A DNA stretch of 64,000 nt from Pseudomonas beijingensis (GCF_030687295.1 NZ_CP117425.1:1616001-1680000); one strand, 5' to 3'. Positions 18,991 through 30,524 are shown, numbered from the stretch's first letter. The notes: generated by a model from the sequence alone, not told the origin. Program-made: numbers and translations.

Positions 18991-21627
18991 ATGGCCGATT
19001 GGCAGTCCCTCGATCCCGAGGCCGCTCGTGAAGCGGAAAAATATGAAAACCCTATTCCTAGCCGTGAACTGATCCTGGCGCATCTCGCCGATCGGGGTTC
19101 GCCTGCTAGCCGCGAGCAGTTGGTCGAAGAGTTCGGTCTGACCACCGAGGACCAACTCGAAGCCCTGCGCCGCCGTCTGCGCGCCATGGAGCGCGACGCT
19201 CAACTGATCTACACCCGACGCGGCACCTATGCGCCAGTGGACAAGCTCGACCTGATCCTGGGCCGCATCGCCGGTCACCGTGATGGCTTCGGCTTCCTGA
19301 TCCCGGACGACGGCAGCGACGACCTGTTCATGAGCCCGGCGCAAATGCGCCTGGTGTTCGACGGCGACCGGGCCCTGGCCCGTGTGTCCGGCCTGGACCG
19401 TCGTGGTCGTCGCGAAGGCGTGATCGTCGAAGTGGTGTCCCGTGCCCATGAAAGCATCGTCGGCCGTTACTTCGAAGAAGGCGGTATCGGTTTTGTTGTG
19501 CCGGATAACCCGAAGGTTCAGCAGGAAGTGCTGATTACCCCGGGCCGTAATGGCGCCGCCAAGGTGGGTCAGTTCGTCGAGGTGAAAATCACCCACTGGC
19601 CTACAGCGCGCTTCCAGCCACAGGGCGATATCGTTGAAGTGGTCGGCAACTACATGGCGCCGGGCATGGAAATCGACGTTGCGCTGCGCACCTACGACAT
19701 TCCTCACGTCTGGCCCGAGGCTGTGCTCAAGGAAGCCGCCAAGCTCAAGCCGGAAGTCGAAGAGAAAGATAAAGAAAAACGCATCGACCTGCGCCATCTG
19801 CCGTTCGTCACCATCGACGGCGAAGATGCCCGCGACTTCGACGATGCGGTCTACTGCGAAGCCAAGCCCGGCAAGCTGCGCCTGTTCTCCGGCGGTTGGA
19901 AGTTGTTCGTCGCGATTGCCGACGTGTCCAGCTACGTGAAGATCGGTTCGGCCCTGGATAACGAAGCCCAGGTGCGCGGCAACTCCGTGTATTTCCCTGA
20001 GCGCGTGATCCCGATGCTGCCTGAGCAGCTGTCCAACGGCCTGTGCTCGCTGAACCCGAAAGTCGACCGTTTGGCCATGGTGTGCGAGATGACCATCTCC
20101 AAAACCGGCGAAATGACCGACTACCAGTTCTACGAAGCGGTGATCCACTCCCAGGCGCGCCTGACCTACAACAAGGTCAGCACCATCCTGGAAACGCCGA
20201 AGACCAGTGAAGCCAAGGCGCTGCGTACCGAATACGCTGGCGTGGTACCGCATCTCAAGCAGCTGTACGCGCTGTACAAGGTGTTGCTGGGGGCCCGTCA
20301 CGTGCGTGGCGCGATCGATTTTGAGACCCAGGAAACCCGGATTGTCTTCGGTTCCGAGCGCAAGATCGCCGCAATCACCCCGACGACCCGTAACGATGCG
20401 CACAAGCTGATCGAGGAGTGCATGCTGGCGGCCAACGTGGCCACTGCGGAATTCCTCAAGAAGCACGAGATTCCTGCGTTGTACCGCGTGCACGACGGCC
20501 CGCCGCCGGAGCGTCTGGAAAAACTGCGCGCCTTCCTCGGCGAGCTCGGCCTGTCCCTGCACAAAGGCAAGGACGGCCCGACGCCGAAGGACTACCAGGC
20601 ACTGCTGGCCAGCATCAAGGACCGCCCGGATTACCATGTGATCCAGACGGTGATGTTGCGCTCCCTGAGCCAGGCGGTGTACAGCGCTGACAACCAGGGC
20701 CACTTCGGCCTGAATTACGAGGCGTACACCCACTTTACCTCGCCGATCCGCCGTTACCCGGACTTGCTCACGCACCGCGCGATCCGCAGCGTGATCCATT
20801 CCAAGCAGAACACCCCGCACGTCAAGCGCGCCGGTGCCATGACCATTCCGAAGGCACGGATCTATCCGTACGACGAAGCGGCCCTGGAACAGTTGGGCGA
20901 ACAGTGCTCCATGAGCGAACGCCGCGCCGACGAAGCCACCCGCGACGTGGTGAATTGGCTCAAGTGCGAGTTCATGAAAGACCGCGTGGGCGAGTCGTTC
21001 CCAGGCGTGATCACGGCGGTGACCGGCTTTGGTTTGTTTGTCGAACTGACCGACATCTACGTCGAGGGCTTGGTGCACGTCACCGCCTTGCCGGGTGATT
21101 ACTACCACTTTGATCCTGTGCATCACCGCCTGGCGGGAGAGCGCACCGGTCGCAGCTTCCGTCTGGGCGACACCGTGGAAGTGCAGGTCATGCGCGTCGA
21201 CCTCGATGAGCGCAAGATCGACTTCGGAATGTCCGACAAACCCGCTGAGGCACCGACTGGCCGTAAAAAGCGTGGCAGCGAGACCGCAGCGCCTGCGACC
21301 AAAGGTAGAGGTAAAGGTGCTCCTGCCAAAGCCGCAGAGCCTGAGCCAGCCAAGGCCGGTCGCCGTTCGTCTGTCAAGGACAAGGCGCCCGAGGCCTACC
21401 GCCCCAGCGACGCAGCGGCGAAGAACGCCGAACTGCGCAAGAGCCGCGAGTTGAAGCAGCAGTTGCTCAACGAAGCCAAAAGCGGTGGTAAAGCGGCGTC
21501 TGGGGGAAAGTCCCACGGGGCGGAAAAGCCGTCGAGCAAGCCAAGCAAACACCGTAAAGGCCCGCCAAAAGCGGGTTCGGCCCCCGCGAAAAGCGGCGGG
21601 TCGCGCAAACCTAAGGCCAAGTCATGA
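18991..21627 (+). CDS. rnr: Ribonuclease R
   Basis: RNase R is a 3'-5' exoribonuclease that can unwind structured RNA; it works in mRNA decay, rRNA quality control and trans-translation. The protein has 878 residues: N-terminal helix-turn-helix-like and two cold-shock domains (about 20-230), the RNB catalytic domain (about 265-595) with DGEDARDFDDAVYCEA near residue 278 carrying the metal-binding aspartates, an S1 domain (about 645-730, VITAVTGFGLFVELTDIYVEG), and a long lysine/alanine/proline-rich basic tail (about 745-878) that binds RNA and ribosomes. Overlaps rlmB by ATGA. Confidence 0.97.
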   Translation: MADWQSLDPEAAREAEKYENPIPSRELILAHLADRGSPASREQLVEEFGLTTEDQLEALRRRLRAMERDAQLIYTRRGTYAPVDKLDLILGRIAGHRDGFGFLIPDDGSDDLFMSPAQMRLVFDGDRALARVSGLDRRGRREGVIVEVVSRAHESIVGRYFEEGGIGFVVPDNPKVQQEVLITPGRNGAAKVGQFVEVKITHWPTARFQPQGDIVEVVGNYMAPGMEIDVALRTYDIPHVWPEAVLKEAAKLKPEVEEKDKEKRIDLRHLPFVTIDGEDARDFDDAVYCEAKPGKLRLFSGGWKLFVAIADVSSYVKIGSALDNEAQVRGNSVYFPERVIPMLPEQLSNGLCSLNPKVDRLAMVCEMTISKTGEMTDYQFYEAVIHSQARLTYNKVSTILETPKTSEAKALRTEYAGVVPHLKQLYALYKVLLGARHVRGAIDFETQETRIVFGSERKIAAITPTTRNDAHKLIEECMLAANVATAEFLKKHEIPALYRVHDGPPPERLEKLRAFLGELGLSLHKGKDGPTPKDYQALLASIKDRPDYHVIQTVMLRSLSQAVYSADNQGHFGLNYEAYTHFTSPIRRYPDLLTHRAIRSVIHSKQNTPHVKRAGAMTIPKARIYPYDEAALEQLGEQCSMSERRADEATRDVVNWLKCEFMKDRVGESFPGVITAVTGFGLFVELTDIYVEGLVHVTALPGDYYHFDPVHHRLAGERTGRSFRLGDTVEVQVMRVDLDERKIDFGMSDKPAEAPTGRKKRGSETAAPATKGRGKGAPAKAAEPEPAKAGRRSSVKDKAPEAYRPSDAAAKNAELRKSRELKQQLLNEAKSGGKAASGGKSHGAEKPSSKPSKHRKGPPKAGSAPAKSGGSRKPKAKS

Positions 21628-22382
21628 GTCTGGAAAAAATCTACGGCGTGCACGCCGTAGAAGCACTGCTGCGTCACCACCCCAAACGTGTCAAGCAAGT
21701 GTGGTTGGCGGAAGGTCGCAGCGAGCCGCGTGTGCAAGCGCTGGTCGAGCTGGCCACCCAAAACAAGGTTGCCATCGGCCAGGCCGAGCGTCGTGAAATG
21801 GATGTGTGGGTCGAAGGCGTTCACCAGGGCGTCGTGGCCGAAGTCAGCCCGAGCCAGGTCTGGGGCGAGGCGATGCTCGACGAACTGCTCGATCGCACCG
21901 AAGGCGCCCCCCTGTTGTTGGTGCTGGACGGCGTCACCGACCCGCATAACCTGGGCGCCTGTCTGCGTTCGGCGGACGCCGCCGGTGCGTTGGCGGTCAT
22001 CGTGCCTAAAGACAAGTCGGCGACGTTGACGCCGGTGGTGCGTAAAGTCGCTTGCGGCGCGGCTGAAGTGATCCCGTTGGTGGCGGTGACCAACCTGGCG
22101 CGCACCCTGGAAAAACTCCAGCAGCGTGGCCTGTGGGTGGTCGGCACGGCGGGCGAGGCCGAGGTCAGCATCTATGACCAGGACCTGACGGGCCCGACGA
22201 TCCTGATCATGGGCGCCGAAGGCAAGGGCATGCGCCGCCTGACCCGCGAGCATTGCGACTATCTGGTCAAGCTGCCGATGGCTGGCAGCGTCAGCAGCCT
22301 CAACGTCTCGGTGGCCACCGGTGTGTGCCTGTTCGAAGCGCTGCGCCAGCGCAGCGTCAAGGCTGTCGCCAAAAAGCCCTGA
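21624..22382 (+). CDS. rlmB: 23S rRNA Gm2251 2'-O-methyltransferase
   Basis: RlmB methylates the ribose of G2251 in the P-loop of 23S rRNA. It is a SPOUT (TrmH-type) enzyme of 252 residues with an N-terminal substrate-binding domain (about 1-75). The three SpoU motifs are clear: DPHNLGACLRSADAAG near residue 110, IMGAEGKGMRRL near residue 195 and LPMAGSVSSLNVSVATG near residue 217. Its start overlaps the rnr stop, so the two are co-translated. The two genes are adjacent in most gamma-proteobacteria. Confidence 0.96.
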   Translation: MSLEKIYGVHAVEALLRHHPKRVKQVWLAEGRSEPRVQALVELATQNKVAIGQAERREMDVWVEGVHQGVVAEVSPSQVWGEAMLDELLDRTEGAPLLLVLDGVTDPHNLGACLRSADAAGALAVIVPKDKSATLTPVVRKVACGAAEVIPLVAVTNLARTLEKLQQRGLWVVGTAGEAEVSIYDQDLTGPTILIMGAEGKGMRRLTREHCDYLVKLPMAGSVSSLNVSVATGVCLFEALRQRSVKAVAKKP

Positions 22383-22399
22383 TCCAGACGCAAATCCAT

Positions 22400-22488
22400 T
22401 GTGGGAGCGGGCTTGCTCGCGATGACGGTGTATCAGTGACAGCAATGTCGACTGGCATGCCGCTATCGCGAGCAAGCTCGCTCCCACA
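22400..22488. repeat. REPIN
   Basis: Inverted pair of REP copies (GTGGGAGCGGGCTTGCTCGCG ... CGCGAGCAAGCTCGCTCCCAC) in the rlmB to rpsF gap. Confidence 0.88.
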
Positions 22489-22543
22489 TTGGTTTTGTGT
22501 GAGGAGCAGGGATTGGCGGTTGTTCAAATAATCGCCAATTGCC

Positions 22544-22572
22544 TTGCGCCGCCCTCGGCCCTTCTCTACAAT
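22544..22572 (+). promoter_or_regulatory. Promoter of the rpsF operon
   Basis: TTGCGC (22544-22549), 17-bp spacer, TACAAT (22567-22572). Transcription would start near 22579, about 112 bp before the rpsF ATG. The -35 is imperfect and the -10 good. Confidence 0.6.
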
Positions 22573-22579
22573 TGCGCCC

Positions 22580-22690
22580 CTTGCTGTGATGGCAGGCACT
22601 TATGTGTCTAGCGTCCACAAGTCCATAAGTGTCATTCACTCCTTGTCTGACCGTTTTTGAGCGGCAGGCTACAACCCGTAAGGAGCATTC
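22580..22690 (+). promoter_or_regulatory. rpsF leader, possible S6:S18 autoregulatory site
   Basis: About 110 nt of untranslated leader. It contains a potential stem CTG(A)CCG / CGGCAG near 22648-22674 with a bulge beside CCG. In many bacteria the rpsF leader carries a structure with an exposed CCG bound by the S6:S18 dimer for feedback. Whether this leader is a true member needs a covariance-model search. Confidence 0.3.
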
Positions 22691-23119
22691 ATGCGTCATT
22701 ACGAAATCATCTTTTTGGTCCACCCGGATCAAAGCGAGCAAGTCGGCGGCATGGTTGAGCGTTACACCAAGCTGATCGAAGAAGACGGCGGCAAAATCCA
22801 CCGTCTGGAAGATTGGGGCCGTCGTCAACTGGCCTACGCAATCAACAATGTTCACAAGGCTCACTACGTGATGCTGAACGTTGAGTGCACTGGCAAGGCC
22901 CTGGCCGAGCTGGAAGACAACTTCCGCTACAACGATGCAGTGATCCGTAACCTGGTCATCCGTCGCGAAGAAGCCGTCACCGGCCAATCCGAGATGCTCA
23001 AGGCTGAAGAAAACCGCAGTGAGCGCCGTGAGCGTCGCGACCGTCCTGAGCACTCTGACAGCGCCGATGGCGATGACAGCGATAGCGACAGCGACAACAG
23101 CGATAACGCTGACGAGTAA
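22691..23119 (+). CDS. rpsF: 30S ribosomal protein S6
   Basis: S6 binds S18 on the 30S platform. The protein has 142 residues with the S6 fold in 1-95 ([32 protein letters not shown]). The last 20 or so residues are a striking Ser/Asp-rich acidic tail ([16 protein letters not shown]...), longer than the tail of E. coli S6. In E. coli, RimK adds glutamates to the S6 C-terminus, so the tail may be a modification site; this is inference. First gene of the rpsF-rpsR-DUF2232-rplI operon; AAGGAG precedes the start. Confidence 0.97.
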   Translation: MRHYEIIFLVHPDQSEQVGGMVERYTKLIEEDGGKIHRLEDWGRRQLAYAINNVHKAHYVMLNVECTGKALAELEDNFRYNDAVIRNLVIRREEAVTGQSEMLKAEENRSERRERRDRPEHSDSADGDDSDSDSDNSDNADE

Positions 23120-23147
23120 TCCACGGACCTTTTAAGGAGCCAATCAC

Positions 23148-23378
23148 ATGGCACGTTTCTTCCGTCGTCGTAAATTCTGCCGCTTCACCGCTGAAGACGT
23201 GAAAGAGATCGATTACAAAGATCTCAACACTCTGAAAGCCTACGTATCCGAGACCGGCAAAATCGTTCCAAGCCGTATCACCGGTACCAAAGCTCGTTAT
23301 CAGCGTCAGCTGGCCACCGCTATCAAGCGCGCCCGCTTCCTGGCCCTGCTGGCCTACACCGACAGCCACGGCCGCTGA
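23148..23378 (+). CDS. rpsR: 30S ribosomal protein S18
   Basis: S18, 76 residues, partner of S6 on the small-subunit platform. Typical start [17 protein letters not shown] and basic end [28 protein letters not shown] Shine-Dalgarno lies 8 bp before the ATG. Encoded 28 bp after rpsF. Confidence 0.98.
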
Positions 23379-23414
23379 GACCGGGCAGTCGACGAGTAGT
23401 AAGGGATTGAATGC

Positions 23415-24305
23415 ATGCGCGCCTTAGCTGACTTCATCATGCGGGGACGTGTGCAGGCCACGCTGGTTGTGGCCGGATCCGCGGCATTGCCGCTGTTGTT
23501 CTGGTTGAGTGCCGCCGCTGGGTGCCTTGTGCTCCTGCGGCGCGGTTCGGACGCCTTGAGCGTCCTGGGTATCGGGTTGCTATCAGCGTTGGTGAGCTGG
23601 TACTTCCTGAAGGACCCGACAACACTCCTGGTGTTGCTCGGGGCTGGTGGCCTGGCGTTGGTTTTGCGCGCCGGTCATACCTGGAACCGCGTGCTGCTGT
23701 GCAGCGTGGCCGTGGGGTTGTTGTGTGCGGTGAGCCTGGGAACTGTCTTCAGTTCCTTCATCGAGTCACTGGCGCAGACGTTCGAACACGTCCTGCCGCT
23801 GGCGATGGGTGAGGTCTACGAGACATTCTCGGCAGACCAGAAGGCGTTTCTCACCGCCCTGAGCGCTCCGCTGATGATCATTTCGATAGCGTCTTCGCTG
23901 CAGATCTTTAGCGTGCTGTGCCTGATTCTTGGGCGCTATTGGCAGGCGTCGTTGTATAACCCCGGTGGTTTCGGTCGCGAGTTTCGCGCCATCCGATTCC
24001 CCAAGAGCGTGGCGCTGTCACTGCTGGCCGTCATGTGTGTGGCTCCGTTTTTCGGGCTGCATGCACTGATCCTGTTGCCGCTGTGCAGTGTACCGCTGGT
24101 CTTCGCCGGCTTGGCCCTGATTCATGGGCTGGTGGCGCAGAAGCGACTGGCCACGTTCTGGCTGGTGGGGATATACGTGACGTTGTTGCCTTTCATGCAC
24201 TTGCTCGGTCCGTTGCTCGTGGTCTTGGCCATCGTCGACAGCCTGATTGATTTTCGCGGTCGTATGGCGCCGAAAGACGCCGACAACGCGAACGGTGAAG
24301 GTTAA
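23415..24305 (+). CDS. DUF2232 (YybS-like) membrane protein
   Basis: Polytopic membrane protein of 296 residues, about eight hydrophobic segments across its length, with no catalytic motif that I recognise. It lies inside the ribosomal operon between rpsR and rplI, a placement kept in pseudomonads, and belongs to the YybS/DUF2232 group whose members resemble the membrane part of some transporters. Function unknown. A second in-frame-adjacent ATG at 23411 is in another frame; the ATG at 23415 follows AAGGGA. The gap to rplI is only 18 bp, so it is co-transcribed. Confidence 0.85.
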   Translation: MRALADFIMRGRVQATLVVAGSAALPLLFWLSAAAGCLVLLRRGSDALSVLGIGLLSALVSWYFLKDPTTLLVLLGAGGLALVLRAGHTWNRVLLCSVAVGLLCAVSLGTVFSSFIESLAQTFEHVLPLAMGEVYETFSADQKAFLTALSAPLMIISIASSLQIFSVLCLILGRYWQASLYNPGGFGREFRAIRFPKSVALSLLAVMCVAPFFGLHALILLPLCSVPLVFAGLALIHGLVAQKRLATFWLVGIYVTLLPFMHLLGPLLVVLAIVDSLIDFRGRMAPKDADNANGEG

Positions 24306-24323
24306 AAGTTAGAGGATTTTCAC

Positions 24324-24770
24324 ATGCAACTGATCCTTCTGGAAAAAATCGCCAACCTGGGCAACCTGGGCGACAAAGTAAACGTTAAGGCCGGCTACGG
24401 TCGTAACTACCTGCTGCCTTTCGGCAAAGCCACCGCTGCGACCGCTGCCAACCTGGCTGCGTTCGAAGAGCGTCGCGCTGAGCTGGAAAAAGCCGCCGCA
24501 GACCGTAAGGCATCGGCTGAAAGCCGTGCTGCCCAACTGGCCGAGCTGGAAGTGACCATCACTGCCACCGCTGGCGACGAAGGCAAGCTGTTCGGTTCGA
24601 TCGGTACTCACGACATCGCTGACGCACTGACCGCCTCCGGCGTTGAAGTGGCGAAAAGCGAAGTTCGTCTGCCGAACGGCACCATCCGCAACGTAGGCGA
24701 ATTCGACGTAGCCGTGCACCTGCACGCCGAAGTTGAAGCCACCGTACGCGTTGTCGTGGTAGCAGCCTAA
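24324..24770 (+). CDS. rplI: 50S ribosomal protein L9
   Basis: L9 stabilises the L1 stalk region of 23S rRNA and limits frameshifting. The protein has 148 residues: N-terminal RNA-binding domain ([35 protein letters not shown]), central long helix (about 42-75, Ala/Glu/Arg-rich) and C-terminal domain with [21 protein letters not shown] precedes the start. Last gene of the rpsF operon; a terminator follows. Confidence 0.98.
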   Translation: MQLILLEKIANLGNLGDKVNVKAGYGRNYLLPFGKATAATAANLAAFEERRAELEKAAADRKASAESRAAQLAELEVTITATAGDEGKLFGSIGTHDIADALTASGVEVAKSEVRLPNGTIRNVGEFDVAVHLHAEVEATVRVVVVAA

Positions 24771-24815
24771 GCAACACCTGTCGGCTGGCACCCTCGGGTG
24801 CTTGCCGGTAACATC

Positions 24816-24850
24816 GGGCACGATCCTGTTTACAGGTCGTGCCCTTTGTC
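24816..24850 (+). terminator. Terminator after rplI
   Basis: Stem GGGCACGA / TCGTGCCC, loop of 13 bases, then TTTGTCTTT. It lies 46 bp after the rplI stop and before dnaB. Confidence 0.75.
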
Positions 24851-24887
24851 TTTCTGCAATTGCTGAATTTCATAACCAGACGTGGCC

Positions 24888-26285
24888 ATGAACGAAATCA
24901 CCGCTCCCGAGCAATATGATCTGCAAACCGCTGCCCTGAAGGTGCCTCCGCATTCCATCGAGGCCGAACAGGCCGTGCTCGGTGGCCTGATGCTGGACAA
25001 CAACGCCTGGGAACGCGTGCTCGATCAAGTCTCCGACGGCGATTTCTACCGGCATGACCACCGCCTGATTTTCCGTGCGATCGCCCGTCTGGCCGATCAG
25101 AACATGCCGATCGACGTCGTCACCCTGGCCGAGCAATTGGACAAGGAAGGGCAGACGTCCCAGGTCGGCGGCCTCGGTTACCTGGGCGAGCTGGCGAAAA
25201 ACACGCCGTCGGTCGCCAACATCAAGGCCTATGCCCAGATCGTCCGCGAGCGGGCAACCTTGCGCCAGTTGATTGGCATCAGCACCGAGATCGCCGACAG
25301 CGCCTTCAACCCGGAAGGCCGCACCGCCGCCGAGATCCTTGACGAAGCCGAACGGCAGATCTTCCAGATCGCCGAGGCCCGGCCGAAAACCGGCGGCCCG
25401 GTGAGCGTCAACGACCTGTTGACCAAGGCCATCGACCGCATCGACACCTTGTTCAACACCGACAACGCCATCACCGGCCTGTCCACCGGCTACACCGACC
25501 TCGACGAGAAGACCAGCGGCCTGCAGCCGTCCGACCTGATCATCGTCGCCGGCCGTCCGTCCATGGGTAAGACCACCTTTGCGATGAACCTGGTGGAAAA
25601 CGCCGTGCTGCGCAGCGACAAGGCCGTGCTGGTGTACTCCCTCGAGATGCCAGGCGAATCGCTGATCATGCGTATGCTCTCGTCCCTGGGGCGTATCGAC
25701 CAGACCAAGGTCCGTTCCGGCCAGCTGGAAGACGACGACTGGCCGCGCCTCACCTCGGCGGTCAACCTGCTCAACGACCGCAAGCTGTTCATCGATGACA
25801 CGGCGGGTATCAGTCCGTCGGAAATGCGCGCCCGAACCCGTCGCCTGGTGCGTGAGCACGGCGATATCGCGCTGATCATGATCGACTACCTGCAGTTGAT
25901 GCAGATTCCCGGTTCCAGCGGCGACAACCGGACCAACGAGATTTCCGAAATCTCCCGTTCCCTCAAGGCCCTGGCCAAGGAATTCAACTGCCCGGTGGTG
26001 GCGCTTTCCCAGTTGAACCGTTCCCTGGAGCAGCGCCCCAACAAGCGTCCGGTGAACTCCGACTTGCGGGAATCCGGAGCGATCGAGCAGGACGCCGACG
26101 TCATCATGTTCGTGTACCGTGACGAGGTGTACCACCCCGAGACGGAACACAAGGGCATCGCCGAAATCATCATCGGCAAGCAGCGGAACGGCCCGATCGG
26201 TTTCATTCGCCTGGCGTTCATCGGTAAATACACCCGATTCGAGAACCTGGCGCCGGGTAGCTACAATTTTGATGATGACGAGTAA
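24888..26285 (+). CDS. dnaB: Replicative DNA helicase DnaB
   Basis: DnaB is the hexameric 5'-3' helicase of the replication fork. The protein has 465 residues: N-terminal primase-interacting domain (about 15-120, PHSIEAEQAVLGGLMLDN), linker helix, then the RecA-like motor (about 180-460) with Walker A GRPSMGKTTFA near residue 222, Walker B LIMIDYLQLMQ and the sensor motif LSQLNRSLEQR. ATG 24888 (MNEITAPEQYDLQ) is the family start; the GTG at 24882 would add two residues. No intein is present. Confidence 0.97.
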   Translation: MNEITAPEQYDLQTAALKVPPHSIEAEQAVLGGLMLDNNAWERVLDQVSDGDFYRHDHRLIFRAIARLADQNMPIDVVTLAEQLDKEGQTSQVGGLGYLGELAKNTPSVANIKAYAQIVRERATLRQLIGISTEIADSAFNPEGRTAAEILDEAERQIFQIAEARPKTGGPVSVNDLLTKAIDRIDTLFNTDNAITGLSTGYTDLDEKTSGLQPSDLIIVAGRPSMGKTTFAMNLVENAVLRSDKAVLVYSLEMPGESLIMRMLSSLGRIDQTKVRSGQLEDDDWPRLTSAVNLLNDRKLFIDDTAGISPSEMRARTRRLVREHGDIALIMIDYLQLMQIPGSSGDNRTNEISEISRSLKALAKEFNCPVVALSQLNRSLEQRPNKRPVNSDLRESGAIEQDADVIMFVYRDEVYHPETEHKGIAEIIIGKQRNGPIGFIRLAFIGKYTRFENLAPGSYNFDDDE

Positions 26286-26337
26286 CCTGTTCGGCATCTA
26301 TTGAGGCGGGCCCTTTTCCAGAAGATTGCACTTCTCC

Positions 26338-26427
26338 TGTGGGAGCGAGCTTGCTCGCGATAGCGGTGCAACTGTCAGCACATGCATTGAATGGGCTGGC
26401 CCCTTCGCGAGCAAGCTCGCTCCCACA
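26338..26427. repeat. REPIN
   Basis: Inverted REP pair (TGTGGGAGCGAGCTTGCTCG ... CGAGCAAGCTCGCTCCCACA) between dnaB and the radical SAM gene. Confidence 0.88.
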
Positions 26428-26535
26428 TTTGATATGCGGTGCGCCGCCGATTTCCGACCATAGCCGTCGGAATTGGTCAAAATTTGTGCTATATTCCGCG
26501 CCCGCGATTTTTCATCTTTTATACCGGTCATCGAC

Positions 26536-28836
<2,301 letters not shown>

Positions 28837-28853
28837 TCGCCAAGCCACATTGC

Positions 28854-28880
28854 AAACGCCAGCCTAAGTGCTGGCGTTTT
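28854..28880 (+). terminator. Terminator after the radical SAM gene
   Basis: Ten-base stem AAACGCCAGC / GCTGGCGTTT, short loop, followed by T-rich sequence, 18 bp after the stop. Confidence 0.85.
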
Positions 28881-28954
28881 GCTTTCTAGCGGCGCTGCTG
28901 GCCGTTTGTTATCGTGGCGCCCGCCCGACAGTGCCAGAAGCTACGCGTTACCCT

Positions 28955-29087
28955 TGTGGCGAGGGAGCTTGCTCCCGCTCGACGGCGGAGCCGTCGCAAA
29001 CCTGCTGGCAAGGTCTGTCTGGGAAAATTGCATTGGTTTGTTTGGGGGCTGCTTCGCAGCCCAGCGGGAGCAAGCTCCCTCGCCACA
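28955..29087. repeat. Inverted REP pair of the GTGGCGAGGGAGCTTGCTCCC type
   Basis: A different REP family from most in the window: core GTGGCGAGGGAGCTTGCTCCC with inverted partner GGGAGCAAGCTCCCTCGCCAC, enclosing about 90 bp. Similar pairs lie at 33991 and 42956. With the terminator it fills the 303-bp gap before the next gene. Confidence 0.85.
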
Positions 29088-29139
29088 GGGGTTCAGTGTA
29101 GATAAAAGTCTCACTTTCCGATTCTCAAGGACGATTCAT

Positions 29140-30066
29140 ATGAGCAGCGCTACAACGGGCATCGGCATGGACCTGAGCTTCTCCCAGTTCATGGCCCGCA
29201 AACGCATCGAAAGCCAGATCAACCTGCCGCGCCTGTTTGCTGCTATTGACGCCGATCCTGGCATCGCCGGGGCGGGTGTGGTGTATGTCGATTCCGAATA
29301 CAACGTCGTGACCCTGCGCGAGTTCAAGCCGATTTGCAGCATCGCGCCCAAGCGCATCATTCTGCGCGAGGCGAAAAAATACATCGCGCCGCAGCAGTTC
29401 ATCGATCAGGTCAAAAGCAGCCCCCGCGAGTCCAAGCTCGGGCTTGAAGCAACCAACGCCGGCTTGTCCTGTGTCGCCGCGGTGATTGGTTGGGTGGTGG
29501 TGTTCAGCGGCAGCGTCGCGGTGCCCTTTACGGCAGGGGCAAGTGCCTTTGTCGTTGCCCTGGGCGCCGCTGCCGCGACGGCCAGCACCGCGCAATGCGT
29601 CATTGGCGGGATGCGGGTGGCCAATGAGCTGACCAATCCGACCGGCAACGATGAGATGAACGACGCCGACTGGTACAACATTGTGTCGCCGATCCTTGAC
29701 GGGGTTTCCCTGGTGGGGGGCGGTGGCTCGGCCCTGACGACTGTTCGGCTGCTCAAGGCCAACAAAGCGGCCGGCACGGGAAAGAGTTGGTATCAGTTGC
29801 TCAAGGGCCTGAATCGGCAAGAGCGCAGCAAACTGACCAAGGAGCTGTTGACGCTGAAGGACCCGAGCCTGACCGCCAAGTTACTCAAGCTGCAGCAACG
29901 CGCGGGGGCCCTGCCCAAACGTTACTCTTCAGCTGAAATCAGGCACGCGACGCTGACGCAAATAAAGGACTCCCTTGGGGGCGCGCTGGGGATCATTGGC
30001 AGTTATACCGGCGAGGGCGCCGTGAAGACCGTTGCCGTCGGCCTGTATGAGGAGTTCACGGAATGA
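29140..30066 (+). CDS. Unrecognised protein with hydrophobic Ala/Gly-rich core
   Basis: 308-residue protein that I cannot assign. No signal peptide: the N-terminus is polar (MSSATTGIGMDLSFSQFMA). Residues about 15-110 form a soluble domain. Residues about 110-155 are strongly hydrophobic and rich in Ala/Gly/Val (VAAVIGWVVVFSGSVAVPF, then FVVALGAAAATAS), with small-residue spacing like a membrane-inserting hairpin. A second glycine-rich stretch (LVGGGGSALTTV, about 190) and a basic helical region follow. The stop overlaps the start of the next membrane protein by ATGA, so the two form a tight pair. A membrane-active toxin with its protector is one reading; a housekeeping membrane pair is another. 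CAAGGA precedes the ATG. Confidence 0.75.
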   Translation: MSSATTGIGMDLSFSQFMARKRIESQINLPRLFAAIDADPGIAGAGVVYVDSEYNVVTLREFKPICSIAPKRIILREAKKYIAPQQFIDQVKSSPRESKLGLEATNAGLSCVAAVIGWVVVFSGSVAVPFTAGASAFVVALGAAAATASTAQCVIGGMRVANELTNPTGNDEMNDADWYNIVSPILDGVSLVGGGGSALTTVRLLKANKAAGTGKSWYQLLKGLNRQERSKLTKELLTLKDPSLTAKLLKLQQRAGALPKRYSSAEIRHATLTQIKDSLGGALGIIGSYTGEGAVKTVAVGLYEEFTE

Positions 30067-30524
30067 TCGGTGGCGGATCGCTGAAGGCCTTTCTCGCCCG
30101 CTATTTCCCGGTGTTCATGGGGACGATCCTGCTGGGCTGCTTTTCCGGGTCCACGCTGCTTGTGTTGGCCGGGGCCACGTATTGGCGTGCCCTGGAGCCG
30201 TCAGCCAGGACCGACTATGTCGGGCTCGGCACCTTGGCTTTGGTGCTCGTCCTGGTCCTGGGCAACCTCTTGATCGCTCGCGGGCGCGCCTGGGCGGTCT
30301 GGTGGGTGGCGGGGTATTTCCTGGCCTGTCTGGCGGCGGTGCTGCCGACGTTCGCGTATCGACCGCATCAGGGCGTGTATCTCTTCGCGGTGCTGTTGCC
30401 ACTGCTGGGGCTGTTACTGCTCAACAGCAAGCGCCACCGGGAAATGCGCAGCAAACTCGTCGACATCCGCCGCCAACGCGCGCTGATCATTCAGGCCGCC
30501 AAGGCCTCGCGCCCCCGTCGCTGA
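30063..30524 (+). CDS. Small integral membrane protein, partner of the preceding gene
   Basis: 153 residues with about four predicted membrane helices (about 12-36, 52-72, 76-98, 103-120) and a basic cytoplasmic tail (SKRHREMRSKLVDIRRQR). No family recognised. It overlaps the upstream gene by 4 bp (ATGA), which implies co-translation and a joint job. If the upstream protein is membrane-toxic, this would be the natural immunity protein; nothing in the sequence proves that. Confidence 0.7.
   Translation: MIGGGSLKAFLARYFPVFMGTILLGCFSGSTLLVLAGATYWRALEPSARTDYVGLGTLALVLVLVLGNLLIARGRAWAVWWVAGYFLACLAAVLPTFAYRPHQGVYLFAVLLPLLGLLLLNSKRHREMRSKLVDIRRQRALIIQAAKASRPRR

Noticed and set aside
18988..21552. 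854-residue open frame opposite rnr
   Set aside because: Antisense frames stay open in GC-rich genes with strong third-position bias. No ribosome site or family, and rnr matches its family over its whole length.
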